Shown: in pieces, positions 25,078 through 34,457 of the stretch
Layout of the letters: each line of letters begins with the position of its first letter
Numbering within the stretch: the first letter of the stretch is position 1
Assembly (NCBI RefSeq): GCF_000828055.2
Contig: NZ_CP010523.2
Location: forward strand, 1,426,001 to 1,490,000
Direction: 5' to 3'
Source of the DNA: Klebsiella variicola
GTDB lineage: Bacteria > Pseudomonadota > Gammaproteobacteria > Enterobacterales > Enterobacteriaceae
DNA: 64,000 nt
Notes under the pieces: generated by a model
The model's database searches: none
The model's input: only the letters and a program-made list of their open reading frames with translations
Told to the model about the DNA's origin: nothing
Program-made: the position numbers and the translations under genes

Positions 25078-25815
25078 CTACAGATTCATCAGCTGGCGAA
25101 ACTCTTTCACTTTACTGCGGCTCACCGGCACCTGAAATTCAAGGTCGCGCAGGCGCAGCACATAGGTATTGTTAAACCACGGCTCAATTTCGCGGATCTT
25201 GCTGAGATTCACGCAGTACGAGCGGTGGCAGCGAAAGAAATGTGCGGTGGGCAGTTTGCTGCAGAATTCGGTGATGTTCATCGGCATGACGAATGACTCC
25301 CGGCGGGTATAGACGAACGTCATCTTTTCATGCGCCTCGGCATAATAAATATCATGAATGCTGGTGACGATTATTCGTTCATCTTTTATCAGATTGATGG
25401 TGTCGTTTTCTCGTGGCGCCGCGCTGGTCGCTCCCGCAGCGACGTTATTTTGCTGCTGCCAGGCGGCGGTTAGCTTTTGTAGCATATTGATGATGCGTGA
25501 CTCCTGGTAGGGCTTCAGGATGTAGTCAAACGCCTCCAGCTCAAAGGCTTCCACGGCGTGCTCTTTCCACGCGGTGATAAAAACGATAAAAGGCTTATGG
25601 GCAAACTGGCTGATGTTTTGCGCCAGCAAAACCCCGTCCAGCGACGGAATATTGATATCGAGAAAAATGGCATCGACCTTGTTGTGCTGGAGAAACTTCA
25701 GTACGTCCAGGCCATCGTCAAAGCTGCCGACGATCTCCATCTGGCTGTGGGTGTTGATAAGCCAGGAGAGCTCCTGCTGAGCCAGAAACTCATCTTCCAC
25801 AATAATAACTTTCAT
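25078..25815 (-). CDS. ypdB: LytTR response regulator YpdB
   Basis: A 245-residue response regulator. The receiver domain (1-120) has the acidic pair in IVEDEF, the phosphorylated Asp in AIFLDINIPSLDG and Lys in YILKPYQ. The C-terminal LytTR DNA-binding domain (about 140-245) holds FFRCHRSYCVNLSKI and VPVSRSKVKEFRQLM. With YpdA it forms a two-component pair that, in E. coli, senses extracellular pyruvate and activates a transporter gene. The ATG at 25815 gives the family start MKVIIVEDEF. Confidence 0.96.
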   Translation of the reverse strand: MKVIIVEDEFLAQQELSWLINTHSQMEIVGSFDDGLDVLKFLQHNKVDAIFLDINIPSLDGVLLAQNISQFAHKPFIVFITAWKEHAVEAFELEAFDYILKPYQESRIINMLQKLTAAWQQQNNVAAGATSAAPRENDTINLIKDERIIVTSIHDIYYAEAHEKMTFVYTRRESFVMPMNITEFCSKLPTAHFFRCHRSYCVNLSKIREIEPWFNNTYVLRLRDLEFQVPVSRSKVKEFRQLMNL

Positions 25816-25826
25816 CTTTTCTCCGC

Positions 25827-27524
25827 TCATGACAACAGAGACTCCGTCAGCGCCTGCGGCGTGTGTTGATTGGGGACATAAAAGGCGATTTCTGTTCCTG
25901 GCGTCAGGGTGCGGATATGCAACCCCTCGCCGTAGAGGAGCTTCACCCGGTGATGAACGTTAAGCAGGCCGATTTTATTTCCCGGCATTTCGTCGGCTTC
26001 CACGCGAGCGACCACGGCGGGATCGATGCCGTTGCCGGTGTCGCGAACGCTGATGCGAACCCGATTGCCGCACTCGTTAATGCCGATCGTCACCACCCCC
26101 TTGCCTTTACAGGGCTGGATACCATGAACGATGGCATTTTCCACCAGCGGCTGGATAAGCAGGCTCGGGATCACGCAGCTGACGTCGTCGTCAATATCAT
26201 AGATGACCGTCAGCTTGTCGCCGAATCGCGCCTGTTCAATGGCGATATAATCTTTGATCTGATACAGCTCTCGTTTGATATCAATCTGCTCATCGTCTTT
26301 TAATTCGATGTTATAGCGCAGGTAGCGTGACAGATTAAAAATGAGCTGGCGCGCGGTGTCTGGATTAAGGCGAATCGAGGAGGAGATCGCGTTCAGGGCA
26401 TTGAATAAAAAATGCGGGTTAATTTTGCTTTGCAGGGCGCGCAGCTCCGCTTTGTTGGCCATCTCGCGCAGCTGTTCGGCGCGGGAGACTTCCAGCTGGG
26501 TGGAGATTATTTGCGACAGGCCAATCGCCATCTCCTGCAGCGTCGAAGTGATGCGATGGGCGTGGCAGTAATAGATTTTTAGCGTGCCGGTCACCACCCC
26601 TTTTTCCCACAGCGGGATCACCATCAAGGAGTGGATCTCCGGCGTGCGGTGGGCTTCATCATTGTTTTTTATAATGATTTTTCCATAACGAATCGCTTGT
26701 CGGGTGGTAGGGCTGATGACATCGTCGTGGTGTTGATAGTTGGCCTCCCCCACGCCCACGTAGGCCAGTACATGTTCGGTATTAGTGATCGCCACCGCGT
26801 CAGCGGTAATGTCGCGGCGGATAATCTCGCATACCTGGCGCAGAGAATCGCTGTTAACGTGACGAAACAGCGGCAGGGTTTTGTTAGCGATATCGAGCGC
26901 CAGTTTTGCCTGCCGCGCCGCGCTGGCCTCCTTTTCCCCTTCCACGCTCTGCACCAGCAGCACGATAAAACCGATGCAGACGCTGCCGAGGATCATCGGG
27001 ATACCAATTTTAGAGACGATATCCAGGCCGAGGCTCAGGGAAGGCGCCCAGACCACCACCAGGATCATGGTCAGGGTCTCACACACCATGCCGGCCAGAA
27101 TGCCGATTTTCCACCGTTGATCGCGGGCCACTTTACGGTTAATCAATCCTGACAGCAGGCCTGCGACAATGCTGGTGATAAAGCAGGGCACGGCGGTGAC
27201 GCCATCGATATCAATCAGGTAGCGGTGTACGCCGGCAATCACCCCGACAATTGCCCCTACCCACGGACCAAACAGAATCCCGCCGGACATGACGGCGATA
27301 ATGCGCACATTCACCAGCGAACCTTCCACCGGGACGCCGGACCAGGTGCTGAACAGGGCAAACAGCGAGAAAATGGCGGTCACGGCCAGCAGCTCTTTCG
27401 GCGTATGGGCCGACTTGTGCAACAGTTCGCGGAACAGGCGCAGGCGAATGAGGAAAAACAGGCAAATAAGCATCAGGGCCGCACGATCATAGACCGCCAG
27501 CATCATCGTAAAAATTTCGTGCAT
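25827..27524 (-). CDS. ypdA: LytS-type sensor histidine kinase YpdA
   Basis: A 565-residue inner-membrane sensor kinase. The 5TM-LytS domain (about 1-195) contains [19 protein letters not shown]; a GAF domain follows (about 220-350), then the His kinase domain with the phosphorylated His in [15 protein letters not shown] and the ATP-binding end RDTGNGIDP. Length equals E. coli YpdA. It is 11 bases ahead of ypdB in one operon. Confidence 0.96.
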   Translation of the reverse strand: MHEIFTMMLAVYDRAALMLICLFFLIRLRLFRELLHKSAHTPKELLAVTAIFSLFALFSTWSGVPVEGSLVNVRIIAVMSGGILFGPWVGAIVGVIAGVHRYLIDIDGVTAVPCFITSIVAGLLSGLINRKVARDQRWKIGILAGMVCETLTMILVVVWAPSLSLGLDIVSKIGIPMILGSVCIGFIVLLVQSVEGEKEASAARQAKLALDIANKTLPLFRHVNSDSLRQVCEIIRRDITADAVAITNTEHVLAYVGVGEANYQHHDDVISPTTRQAIRYGKIIIKNNDEAHRTPEIHSLMVIPLWEKGVVTGTLKIYYCHAHRITSTLQEMAIGLSQIISTQLEVSRAEQLREMANKAELRALQSKINPHFLFNALNAISSSIRLNPDTARQLIFNLSRYLRYNIELKDDEQIDIKRELYQIKDYIAIEQARFGDKLTVIYDIDDDVSCVIPSLLIQPLVENAIVHGIQPCKGKGVVTIGINECGNRVRISVRDTGNGIDPAVVARVEADEMPGNKIGLLNVHHRVKLLYGEGLHIRTLTPGTEIAFYVPNQHTPQALTESLLS

Positions 27525-27907
27525 GGGTGTGCCGCGTCAGTGGCCAGAAAAGAACATGATAAAAAACCTGACGGCAGAAGACCAGCCGCAGAAATATAAT
27601 GAGGAAAAGGCATGCTTTTTAAAGGGGATTGATGGGACGCCACCGCGAGAGCGGTGGCCCAGGCTTTTAACGATAAAATTCTGTGTTAAGAAAGATATCA
27701 ATATGTTACCACTCTTTATACAACTCTGGACTATTCCGGCGATGAACTGCCGTATTTAGCGCCGTCGATACCCGTTTTATATGCCAGGGAATATTTTTTA
27801 CCGGCCCTCTCGACAACATGTTTTTTTTCAGGTTATTTTCTAAACGAGCCGCAACAGCGGCAGCGTCGCTCGGACGGTCCGGGCGCTAACGTTAATCAGA
27901 GGAACCT
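27525..27907. other. Gap between ypdA and alaC, no gene seen
   Basis: This 383-base divergent gap holds the promoters of ypdA and alaC. It is AT-richer around 27600-27830. I see no open frame with a ribosome site or family match, and no clear operator. alaC has GAGGAACCT just ahead of its ATG. Confidence 0.6.
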
Positions 27908-29122
27908 ATGGCTGAATCCAGTCCTGAACGCCGTTTTACGCGTATCGATCGTCTCCCCCCGTACGTTTTTAATATTACTGCTGAACTGAAAATGGCTGCG
28001 CGCCGGCGCGGCGAGGATATTATTGATTTCAGTATGGGCAATCCCGATGGCGCGACGCCGCCGCATATCGTGGAAAAACTTTGCACCGTTGCCCAACGGC
28101 CTGACACCCATGGTTACTCTACGTCGCGGGGGATCCCGCGCCTGCGTCGCGCCATTTCACGCTGGTATGAAGAACGCTATAACGTTGACATCGATCCGGA
28201 ATCGGAAGCGATCGTCACCATTGGTTCGAAAGAGGGGCTGGCGCACCTGATGCTGGCGACTCTGGATCATGGCGACACGGTGCTGGTGCCAAACCCCAGC
28301 TATCCGATTCACATCTATGGCGCGGTGATTGCCGGGGCGCAGGTGCGCTCAGTGCCGCTGGTGGAAGGTGTGGATTTCTTTAACGAGCTGGAACGCGCCA
28401 TCCGCGAGAGTTACCCGAAGCCGAAGATGATGATCCTTGGCTTTCCCTCGAATCCAACGGCGCAGTGTGTGGAGCTGGACTTTTTTGAAAAGGTCGTCGC
28501 CCTGGCGAAGCAGTATGACATCCTGGTCGTCCACGATCTGGCCTATGCCGATATCGTGTATGACGGCTGGAAAGCGCCCTCCATTATGCAGGTGCCCGGC
28601 GCGCGTGATGTCGCCGTCGAGTTCTTTACCCTGTCGAAAAGCTATAACATGGCCGGCTGGCGCATTGGCTTTATGGTCGGCAATAAGACCCTGGTGAATG
28701 CCCTCGCTCGCATCAAAAGCTATCACGACTATGGCACGTTTACGCCGCTGCAGGTGGCGGCGATCGCTGCCCTTGAGGGCGATCAGCAGTGCGTGCGTGA
28801 AATTGCCGAACAATATAAGCGCCGTCGCGATGTGCTGGTGAAAGGGCTCCACGAAGCCGGCTGGATGGTGGAATGTCCGAAAGCGTCCATGTACGTCTGG
28901 GCAAAAATACCGGAACCTTACGCTGCCATGGGCTCGCTGGAGTTTGCGAAAAAGTTGCTTAATGAAGCGAAGGTCTGCGTCTCGCCGGGGATAGGCTTTG
29001 GCGACTATGGCGATACTCACGTCCGCTTCGCGCTGATCGAAAACCGGGACCGTACGCGCCAGGCGATCCGTGGCATCAAGGCGATGTTCCGCGCCGATGG
29101 CTTGCTGCCCGCCGCGAGCTAG
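27908..29122 (+). CDS. alaC: Alanine transaminase AlaC
   Basis: AlaC is a PLP-dependent glutamate-pyruvate aminotransferase that makes alanine in the cytoplasm. The 404 residues match E. coli AlaC (412) except for a shorter C-terminus. The PLP-binding lysine is in [16 protein letters not shown]; the conserved NPSYPIH and FPSNPTAQ segments are present. It lies divergent from ypdA and is followed by a two-way terminator. Confidence 0.97.
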   Translation: MAESSPERRFTRIDRLPPYVFNITAELKMAARRRGEDIIDFSMGNPDGATPPHIVEKLCTVAQRPDTHGYSTSRGIPRLRRAISRWYEERYNVDIDPESEAIVTIGSKEGLAHLMLATLDHGDTVLVPNPSYPIHIYGAVIAGAQVRSVPLVEGVDFFNELERAIRESYPKPKMMILGFPSNPTAQCVELDFFEKVVALAKQYDILVVHDLAYADIVYDGWKAPSIMQVPGARDVAVEFFTLSKSYNMAGWRIGFMVGNKTLVNALARIKSYHDYGTFTPLQVAAIAALEGDQQCVREIAEQYKRRRDVLVKGLHEAGWMVECPKASMYVWAKIPEPYAAMGSLEFAKKLLNEAKVCVSPGIGFGDYGDTHVRFALIENRDRTRQAIRGIKAMFRADGLLPAAS

Positions 29123-29145
29123 CGCTTCGGCGAATACGCCATAAC

Positions 29146-29178
29146 AAAAACGGGAGCCAGTGGGCTCCCGTTTTTTTT
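29146..29178 (+). terminator. Two-way terminator between alaC and ypdK
   Basis: AAAAACGGGAGCC-AGT-GGGCTCCCGTTTTTTTT has A and T runs on both sides, fitting the convergent alaC and ypdK. Confidence 0.92.
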
Positions 29179-29192
29179 GACACCGCTGCAGT

Positions 29193-29264
29193 CTAGATCA
29201 TCAGGGCAAAAGTACCGGCCCAAACGATGACCATAAAAGAGAGGCCCATAAAGAAGTATTTCAC
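29193..29264 (-). CDS. ypdK: Small membrane protein YpdK
   Basis: A 23-residue single-span membrane peptide, MKYFFMGLSFMVIVWAG to the end FALMI, with one difference (Leu for Ile at residue 8) from the E. coli YpdK I recall. It starts with GTG at 29264, preceded by GGAG with nine bases of spacing, and ends with TAG. It lies after alaC on the opposite strand, as in E. coli. Function unknown. Confidence 0.88.
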   Translation of the reverse strand: MKYFFMGLSFMVIVWAGTFALMI

Positions 29265-29602
29265 GATTCATCACTCCACGCGCTTGTGCGACGTTCAAAT
29301 GAATTAATTGTTCTGTTATTCCTGGGCTGTCGCAGGTGAAAAATCACGTTGCGGCAGCTCGCAATTCTGTGCGCTTTGTGCTCCAGATGGCGCTAATGTA
29401 CGCCTAAAAAATGAGGGAAACAAGGGGCATTTTTTTATTAATTTTTAGTTACTTAGGAGTGTCGTGATTCGGCGACACATTAATTTCACCCGGTAATAAA
29501 TTTCACGCCAGCGACGCTGTTAAAACGGATTTTGGCGATGGGCAAAATGGAGGACGGCCAGCGAGGGCGCGCGCAATTTCTTTGCTACGCGCCGCCGCCG
29601 AT
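29265..29602. other. Gap between ypdK and the MFS gene
   Basis: No further gene is seen. It must hold the ypdK promoter (reading leftward). A small inverted repeat GTGTCG-N8-CGACAC is at 29459-29478, in an AT-rich stretch (29400-29510). It has no following T run. Confidence 0.5.
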
Positions 29603-30799
29603 TTAATGCTGGTCAGAGGCGCGCGGCCGCCACTCGGCCGGGTAGTGAGCCGGGATAAAGCGCAGTGTGAGCGCCATGAGTAGCAGGACGCAGAGCGCAT
29701 GCCAGGACCAGTCAAGCGTGTAGTTCCCGCTCAGGCTACGCAACAGGCCGGAAAGCCAGGGGGAGAGGCCTGCGATGATAAATCCGATACCCTGCATAAA
29801 CGCCACCAGCCGGCCGGCTACCGCCGGTTGTCCGGCGTGATCCAGCGCCAGCACCAGGCACAGGGGAAAGGCGCCACCCAGACCCACTCCACAGGCGATG
29901 GCCCACAGCGCTGGGACGTGCTGCGGCAGCCAGATGAAGCCGCAGAAGCCAATGAGCTGTAGCGCCAGCGCGAACAGCAGAAGCTGGCGTCGGTCATCCT
30001 GGCGAGCCAGCGCCGGGAGCAGCAGCGCCCCCGCGGTTTGCCCGACGGTCAGCAGCGCCAGCAGTGAGCCGCTGTACTGGGCGCTATCGCCAAGCTGGAT
30101 ATAGTAGGGCGGCAGCCAGGCGATCAGACTGGCGTAACCGGCATTGATCAGTCCGAAATAGAGTCCCAGCGTCCAGGCGCGGCGCTGGCCAATAATCGCG
30201 ACCCGGGGGGAAGCGCTGGTCTGATGCGGTGCGCGAGGCAATTGCCGGCAAATCGCCAGCCAGCCGAGCAGGGCCAGCAGGGCAGGGAGCGCCCACCAGG
30301 CCAGCGCCTGGTGCCAGACCGTACTGCGTGACGCCAGCCATGGCGTGAACGCAGCGCCTAACCCGCCGCCGCCCATCAGCGCCGCCGACCATAGTCCCAT
30401 CACCAGCGGCGTACGCCGGGCGAACAGCCGCTTTATCACCGCCGGGATGGCGGCCTGGATAATGCCGATGCCAATTCCCCCCGCAAGGGCGCTGCTGAGC
30501 AGCAAACCGCTATGTGGGGCGCTTTCCCGCAGCAGGGCACCCGCCGCGATAATCAGCAGGCTCAGCGCAATGCTGCAGTTTTGACCAACAGTGCGATCGA
30601 CCCAGCCGCCGGCCAGCGCGAGCACGCCCATCGCGATGACCGGCAGGGCGGTGAGGAGCGCGACCAGGGTATAGCTCATCCCGCTGGCGGCGCGGATATC
30701 CGGCAGCAAGGGACCTATCGAGGTGAGCAGCGGACGCATGTTTATCCCGATGAGAACCAGGACACACAGCGTCAGATTCTGTCGCAGCATGGGCGTCAT
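29603..30799 (-). CDS. CynX/NimT-family MFS transporter
   Basis: A 398-residue inner-membrane protein with about 12 hydrophobic segments, of the major-facilitator branch that includes CynX and NimT. NMRPLLTSIGPLLPDIR near the N-terminus is typical of this branch. Its start overlaps the stop of the upstream deaminase gene by four bases (ATGA), so the two are coupled. The partner suggests transport of a nucleobase-like or other small nitrogen compound, which is inference. Confidence 0.85.
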   Translation of the reverse strand: MTPMLRQNLTLCVLVLIGINMRPLLTSIGPLLPDIRAASGMSYTLVALLTALPVIAMGVLALAGGWVDRTVGQNCSIALSLLIIAAGALLRESAPHSGLLLSSALAGGIGIGIIQAAIPAVIKRLFARRTPLVMGLWSAALMGGGGLGAAFTPWLASRSTVWHQALAWWALPALLALLGWLAICRQLPRAPHQTSASPRVAIIGQRRAWTLGLYFGLINAGYASLIAWLPPYYIQLGDSAQYSGSLLALLTVGQTAGALLLPALARQDDRRQLLLFALALQLIGFCGFIWLPQHVPALWAIACGVGLGGAFPLCLVLALDHAGQPAVAGRLVAFMQGIGFIIAGLSPWLSGLLRSLSGNYTLDWSWHALCVLLLMALTLRFIPAHYPAEWRPRASDQH

Positions 30800-31254
30800 G
30801 GTTGCTGTTCCGCCCAGCGCTGATAAAGTGCCGGCCCCTCCGGCTGCGGGCAGTGGTGGATTGGCAGCGTCTGCCGGGACAGCGGCTGCTGCAGCTGCTG
30901 ATAAATCGCGGTGGTTGAGAGCTGAAAGGGCTCGCCATCCTGATTACTGTTGGCGAAAAATACTTCCCGCACGCCGGTTAAATAGAGTGCGCTCAGGCAC
31001 ATAGGACAAGGTTGCCCGCTGGCATAGATAACGCATTCGCGCAGCACCTCGCTTCCCAGTCTGGCGGCAAGATCGCGAACGGCATTCAGTTCGGCATGCG
31101 CCGTTGGGTCACCGTTCAGATGAAAGGTATTGACGGCTTCGGCGACAATCTCATCATGCCGCACCAGAACGGCGCCGAAGGGGCGGCCACCGTCAGCAAT
31201 ATTTTGTTTTGCCAGCGCTAATGCGCGCTGGAGATAGCGATCGTCAGCGGACAT
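30796..31254 (-). CDS. Nucleoside/guanine deaminase family protein
   Basis: A 152-residue zinc-dependent deaminase of the cytidine/dCMP/guanine deaminase superfamily. The catalytic HAE is in PTAHAELNAVRD, and the zinc cysteines are in SGQPCPMCLSALY. The substrate cannot be told; layout and length fit guanine-deaminase-like enzymes. The ATG at 31254 has AGGAG five bases ahead; a GTG two codons upstream overlaps that site. It leads the operon with the MFS transporter and is divergent from a CynR-like regulator. Confidence 0.85.
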   Translation of the reverse strand: MSADDRYLQRALALAKQNIADGGRPFGAVLVRHDEIVAEAVNTFHLNGDPTAHAELNAVRDLAARLGSEVLRECVIYASGQPCPMCLSALYLTGVREVFFANSNQDGEPFQLSTTAIYQQLQQPLSRQTLPIHHCPQPEGPALYQRWAEQQP

Positions 31255-31329
31255 AGTCACTCCTGCATAAGATGATGTTGATGGTGAAAAACGCAGAGGA
31301 TGGTAGGTAGAGAGTACGTATCTTGTTTC

Positions 31330-31347
31330 ATAAGTTAAAAGACTTAT
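31330..31347. promoter_or_regulatory. Candidate LysR-type operator between deaminase and regulator genes
   Basis: ATAAGT-TAAAAG-ACTTAT is a perfect 6-6-6 inverted repeat in the divergent gap. It fits the T-N11-A core of LysR-type sites. Confidence 0.6.
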
Positions 31348-31386
31348 TTATGATGAACCCTATTTGAATTGCTTATAGGTAAGCGG

Positions 31387-32328
31387 ATGCTCCTGCGCCA
31401 TCTTTCCTACTTTATCGCCGTGGCAGAACATCGTGGATTTACCCGCGCCGCCGCGGCGCTCCATGTCTCCCAGCCTGCGCTGTCACAGCAGATCCGCCAG
31501 CTGGAAGCGATGCTGGAGGTTCAGCTCTTTGACCGCTCTGGTCGTTATACCCGCCTGACCGATGCCGGAGAGATCTGGCTGGAGTATGCCCGCCGCGTGT
31601 TACGCGATCTTGAGGAGGGGCGGCGCGCCCTGCACGACGCAGAAGATCTGCAGCGTGGTAAACTCCGCATCGCCATGACGCCGACCTTTACCACTTACAT
31701 GCTGGGGCCGCTGGTGGAGGCGTACTATCGACGCTACCCCGGAGTGAAATTGCTTATCCAGGAGATGAACCAGGAGCGGATGGAAACGATGCTTCTGGAG
31801 GATGAACTGGATGTGGGAATTGCCTTTGGCGAGAGCCTCTCGCGGGATATTGTGGTTCAGCCGCTGCTGACGGAAACCCTCGCGCTGGTGGTGAGCCGCG
31901 CGCATCCGCTGGCTCATGAGAGCCACCTGCAGCTACAGGCTCTCGACGCGCAGCCCCTGATCCTGCTGAGCAGCGAGTTTGCCACCCGGGAGCAGATCGA
32001 CCGCTATTGTCGCCGCCATCGGCTCGAACCTGACGTGCGGATGGAGGCCAACTCCATCGGCGCCGTACTAACGGTTATTCGCGGCACGCCGCTTGCGACG
32101 CTGCTGCCAGCGGCGATCGCCGGACAGTATGATGACCTCGTGGCCATTGAGCTTAAGCCCGCGCTGCTGCAGCGCACGGCCTGTTTGCTGCAGCGTCAGG
32201 GCGCATGGCAGAGCGCTGCGGCGCGCGAATTCATTGCGCTGGCGCGGGAAATCGCGGTAACGCTTGAGCAGGAAAACGGCCAGGCCCTGTATGAGGACCT
32301 GCGTCACTTGCCGACGAGCCTGGACTAA
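31387..32328 (+). CDS. CynR-like LysR transcriptional regulator
   Basis: A 313-residue LysR regulator. The HTH (about 1-60) contains [20 protein letters not shown] and LFDRSGR; the effector domain (about 90-295) has [15 protein letters not shown] and [16 protein letters not shown], both close to E. coli CynR. No cyanase gene is present, so it is not CynR proper. It likely controls the divergent deaminase-transporter pair. The ATG at 31387 gives the CynR-like start MLLRHLSYF; one six codons upstream is possible. Its stop overlaps the next, convergent gene by four bases. Confidence 0.88.
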   Translation: MLLRHLSYFIAVAEHRGFTRAAAALHVSQPALSQQIRQLEAMLEVQLFDRSGRYTRLTDAGEIWLEYARRVLRDLEEGRRALHDAEDLQRGKLRIAMTPTFTTYMLGPLVEAYYRRYPGVKLLIQEMNQERMETMLLEDELDVGIAFGESLSRDIVVQPLLTETLALVVSRAHPLAHESHLQLQALDAQPLILLSSEFATREQIDRYCRRHRLEPDVRMEANSIGAVLTVIRGTPLATLLPAAIAGQYDDLVAIELKPALLQRTACLLQRQGAWQSAAAREFIALAREIAVTLEQENGQALYEDLRHLPTSLD

Positions 32329-33185
32329 CGATCGGCTTCGCTGAGGATATCGGCCTCATCGGGCAGGGTATTCTCCCGGAGCATGCCCTCTTCTTTGAGC
32401 CTTTCCAGTACGTGATGAAAGAGTTGAGTCTTGTCTGGCTCGGCCATATTCTGTAATTTCTCATTAAATACGGTATGGGACTGAATAAGGTAATGGATAA
32501 ATTCCAGCAATACCTCATTTTGCGGCAGGACGGTTAATTCCTGATGGATGTAACTGGTTTGTTCCAGCAGCGAATTTTTTGTCACGTCCATAGGCCGGGC
32601 GCTAATACTGTGAGCGTATATTTTCTCAATGGCCTGGCTGGTGATATAGATGCGGTTCAATGATATAGCAGAGTATTCGTCTTCATCCGGAATGAAATGA
32701 CAATAGACAAACGGTTTGTCGGGCAGCATCATGCTGAGTCTGTTTTCGTAAAGAATATCATCAGGCGCCTCCAGTAGCGCCATTAAATTCCGACTGTGTG
32801 GGTGCCAGAGTCCGGATGCGGACACTTTTACGTTAAACTGCGTCACCGTATTTCCGCGTAATGTTTCCACAATCGGAATATCGCCATCAAGCCGCAGAAT
32901 GCTGCGGATATGGGAGTGGGGTGACCAGAAAGTCTCCACTTCCTCGGCAGAGGCAAGCGGATTAAGCGCGGTGGTCACGTCTTTTTCCTGATGAGAAAGG
33001 ACGGCTATTTTTAATGTTCCCCGCGTCGGATTAAGCTTCAGACAGAGATTGATCGCACCAATATCATGCCAGTGAAGAATGTCTTCAAGTTCGCAGTTTA
33101 ATAATTTTTGCGCCCGCGCCAGAGAGCAATACTCCATTGGCGGTAAATTATTTAGCTTCCAGATATTCCGTTCTGTAATATTCAT
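32325..33185 (-). CDS. Hypothetical protein, unrecognised
   Basis: I do not recognise this protein. From the ATG at 33185 it has 286 residues; an open frame continues to an ATG at 33293 (322 residues), and no candidate start has a good ribosome site, so the start is uncertain. It is soluble, with no signal or membrane segment. The N-terminus, [20 protein letters not shown], may be a small helical DNA-binding or adaptor fold. A Glu/Asp-rich tail follows helical segments. Its codons are AT-richer than its neighbours', which suggests transfer. It overlaps the LysR stop by four bases. Confidence 0.65.
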   Translation of the reverse strand: MNITERNIWKLNNLPPMEYCSLARAQKLLNCELEDILHWHDIGAINLCLKLNPTRGTLKIAVLSHQEKDVTTALNPLASAEEVETFWSPHSHIRSILRLDGDIPIVETLRGNTVTQFNVKVSASGLWHPHSRNLMALLEAPDDILYENRLSMMLPDKPFVYCHFIPDEDEYSAISLNRIYITSQAIEKIYAHSISARPMDVTKNSLLEQTSYIHQELTVLPQNEVLLEFIHYLIQSHTVFNEKLQNMAEPDKTQLFHHVLERLKEEGMLRENTLPDEADILSEADR

Positions 33186-33522
33186 AAGAATTGTACGTCG
33201 ATGAAAAAATAAATCGCCATGGTGAGCAAAAAGCATCGATGACAAGGATTTATTCTTCCCGCTGACTTCCTTTACCTGATTAACAAAACCCATTCACATT
33301 GAGAATAATATGTCGATAAGTTGGCTGTTTTTATTGTTTTGCTGCCGCGTATTTACTTTATCCCGTTATCTTATCATCTCTTATTCGTAGAGAAAAATAG
33401 TTTGCTCAATATAAGCATTTCTTTCTGGCAGGAATCTTTTTGCAGGAATGTTGAAGGCGAGCACGAGCGGAGTACGAAGAAAGGGACAGTCAATTGGCGA
33501 CCTTCGTGGTCGGCAGGGGGGG

Positions 33523-33549
33523 CAAACAGACGCCAGTCGCGTCTGTTTG
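33523..33549. other. Perfect 11-bp hairpin after the cupin gene
   Basis: CAAACAGACGC-CAGTC-GCGTCTGTTTG. It lies 13 bases past the cupin stop (minus strand) and may end its transcript, but no T run follows on either strand. The stretch 33186-33522 is otherwise AT-rich with no supported gene. Confidence 0.7.
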
Positions 33550-33561
33550 GTGTAGCTGTTG

Positions 33562-34044
33562 TTATTGTGGCGTCGACAGAAAACGGTCACCCGGCTGCGC
33601 GATGGCATACCATGCCATCATCTCTGCGGTGCCCGGTTGGCCTTCGGCAGGCGCCCAGGCCATGGTGTCAACTTCGGCAAGCGGCTGATAAGCACCTTGC
33701 TTAACTTCAAAAACCATCCCGCCCGGGTCGAGCGAGAGCACCGTATGCCAGGTACCGGCTTCCATTTCCAGCGCCGTGCAGGTTTCACCCAGCACCACCC
33801 GGCGGGTGACTACGCCATTGTCATCAAAATTCAGTACCACAAAGCGGCCTTTCAGGGGCAGCAAAAGTTCGAAGGTATGTCTGTGCCGGTGCGGACGGAT
33901 ATAGGTGCCGGGTTCCATCGCAATGGCGAGGCGCTGTACCGGGTCGCTTAGTTCGGGATGAAAATTGCGATGGGCACGCAAGCGCGGTGCACTGGCTGCC
34001 GCTTCGCTCTGCTGCTGCATATCGCTGAGGGTGATCTGTTTCAT
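33562..34044 (-). CDS. WbuC-family cupin protein
   Basis: A 160-residue cupin-fold putative metalloprotein. The N-terminal part, PRLRAHRNFHPELSDPVQRL, and the metal-site segment GTYIRPHRHRHTFELLLPLKG resemble WbuC proteins found in some O-antigen clusters, but no polysaccharide genes are near here. The later cupin motif holds His in AGTWHTVLSLDPGG. The ATG at 34044 fits the family start and has GGAG upstream; the frame is open 68 codons further. Function is unknown. Confidence 0.8.
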   Translation of the reverse strand: MKQITLSDMQQQSEAAASAPRLRAHRNFHPELSDPVQRLAIAMEPGTYIRPHRHRHTFELLLPLKGRFVVLNFDDNGVVTRRVVLGETCTALEMEAGTWHTVLSLDPGGMVFEVKQGAYQPLAEVDTMAWAPAEGQPGTAEMMAWYAIAQPGDRFLSTPQ

Positions 34045-34293
34045 ATCAACGCCTGGCTCCTGTATCGTCCAGAGAAGGTTGCACTGGGGTAGTGGCTTAT
34101 GACTGTTTAAGCCAAGGGGCATTGTACGCGGAATGCGCGTTTTTGTCGGTTTATTGTCTGTGCGATTGACTGGGGCGCCCCTTCCTGTCCTGGCTAATCC
34201 ACTCGCGGATAATTTCGGCAAATTATGATGGCGAGAAGAATATGCCATGGCTGGCGTTTAGGTAATGGTGGGAAATAGCGGTCAACGTTTATA

Positions 34294-34368
34294 TGGTGTC
34301 CCCTGCAGGAATCGAACCTGCAACTAGCCCTTAGGAGGGGCTCGTTATATCCATTTAACTAAGGGGAC
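34294..34368 (-). tRNA. argW: tRNA-Arg (anticodon CCT)
   Basis: A 75-base tRNA with CCA. The acceptor stem is GTCCCCT with its complement AGGGGAC, the anticodon loop is CTCCTAA and the T arm is TGCAGGTTCGATTCCTGCA. It corresponds to argW, a frequent integration site for phages in enterobacteria. The gene is intact and I see no integrase or second copy of its 3' end nearby. Confidence 0.97.
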
Positions 34369-34457
34369 AAGGCGGTGCGAGTATAGCGTTTTTTGCCCGC
34401 CTGAGTAAGAGCCATACCGTCTGACTGCTTAAACCCTCGCCACTCACGGCGCTTTTT

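Noticed and set aside
33186..33293. N-terminal extension of the unrecognised gene
   Set aside because: The frame is open, but the upstream ATGs lack a ribosome site and the added residues do not look like a domain; kept only as an alternative start.
34294..34368. Prophage or integrated island at argW
   Set aside because: No integrase, no second copy of the tRNA 3' end and no phage genes are seen within the window.
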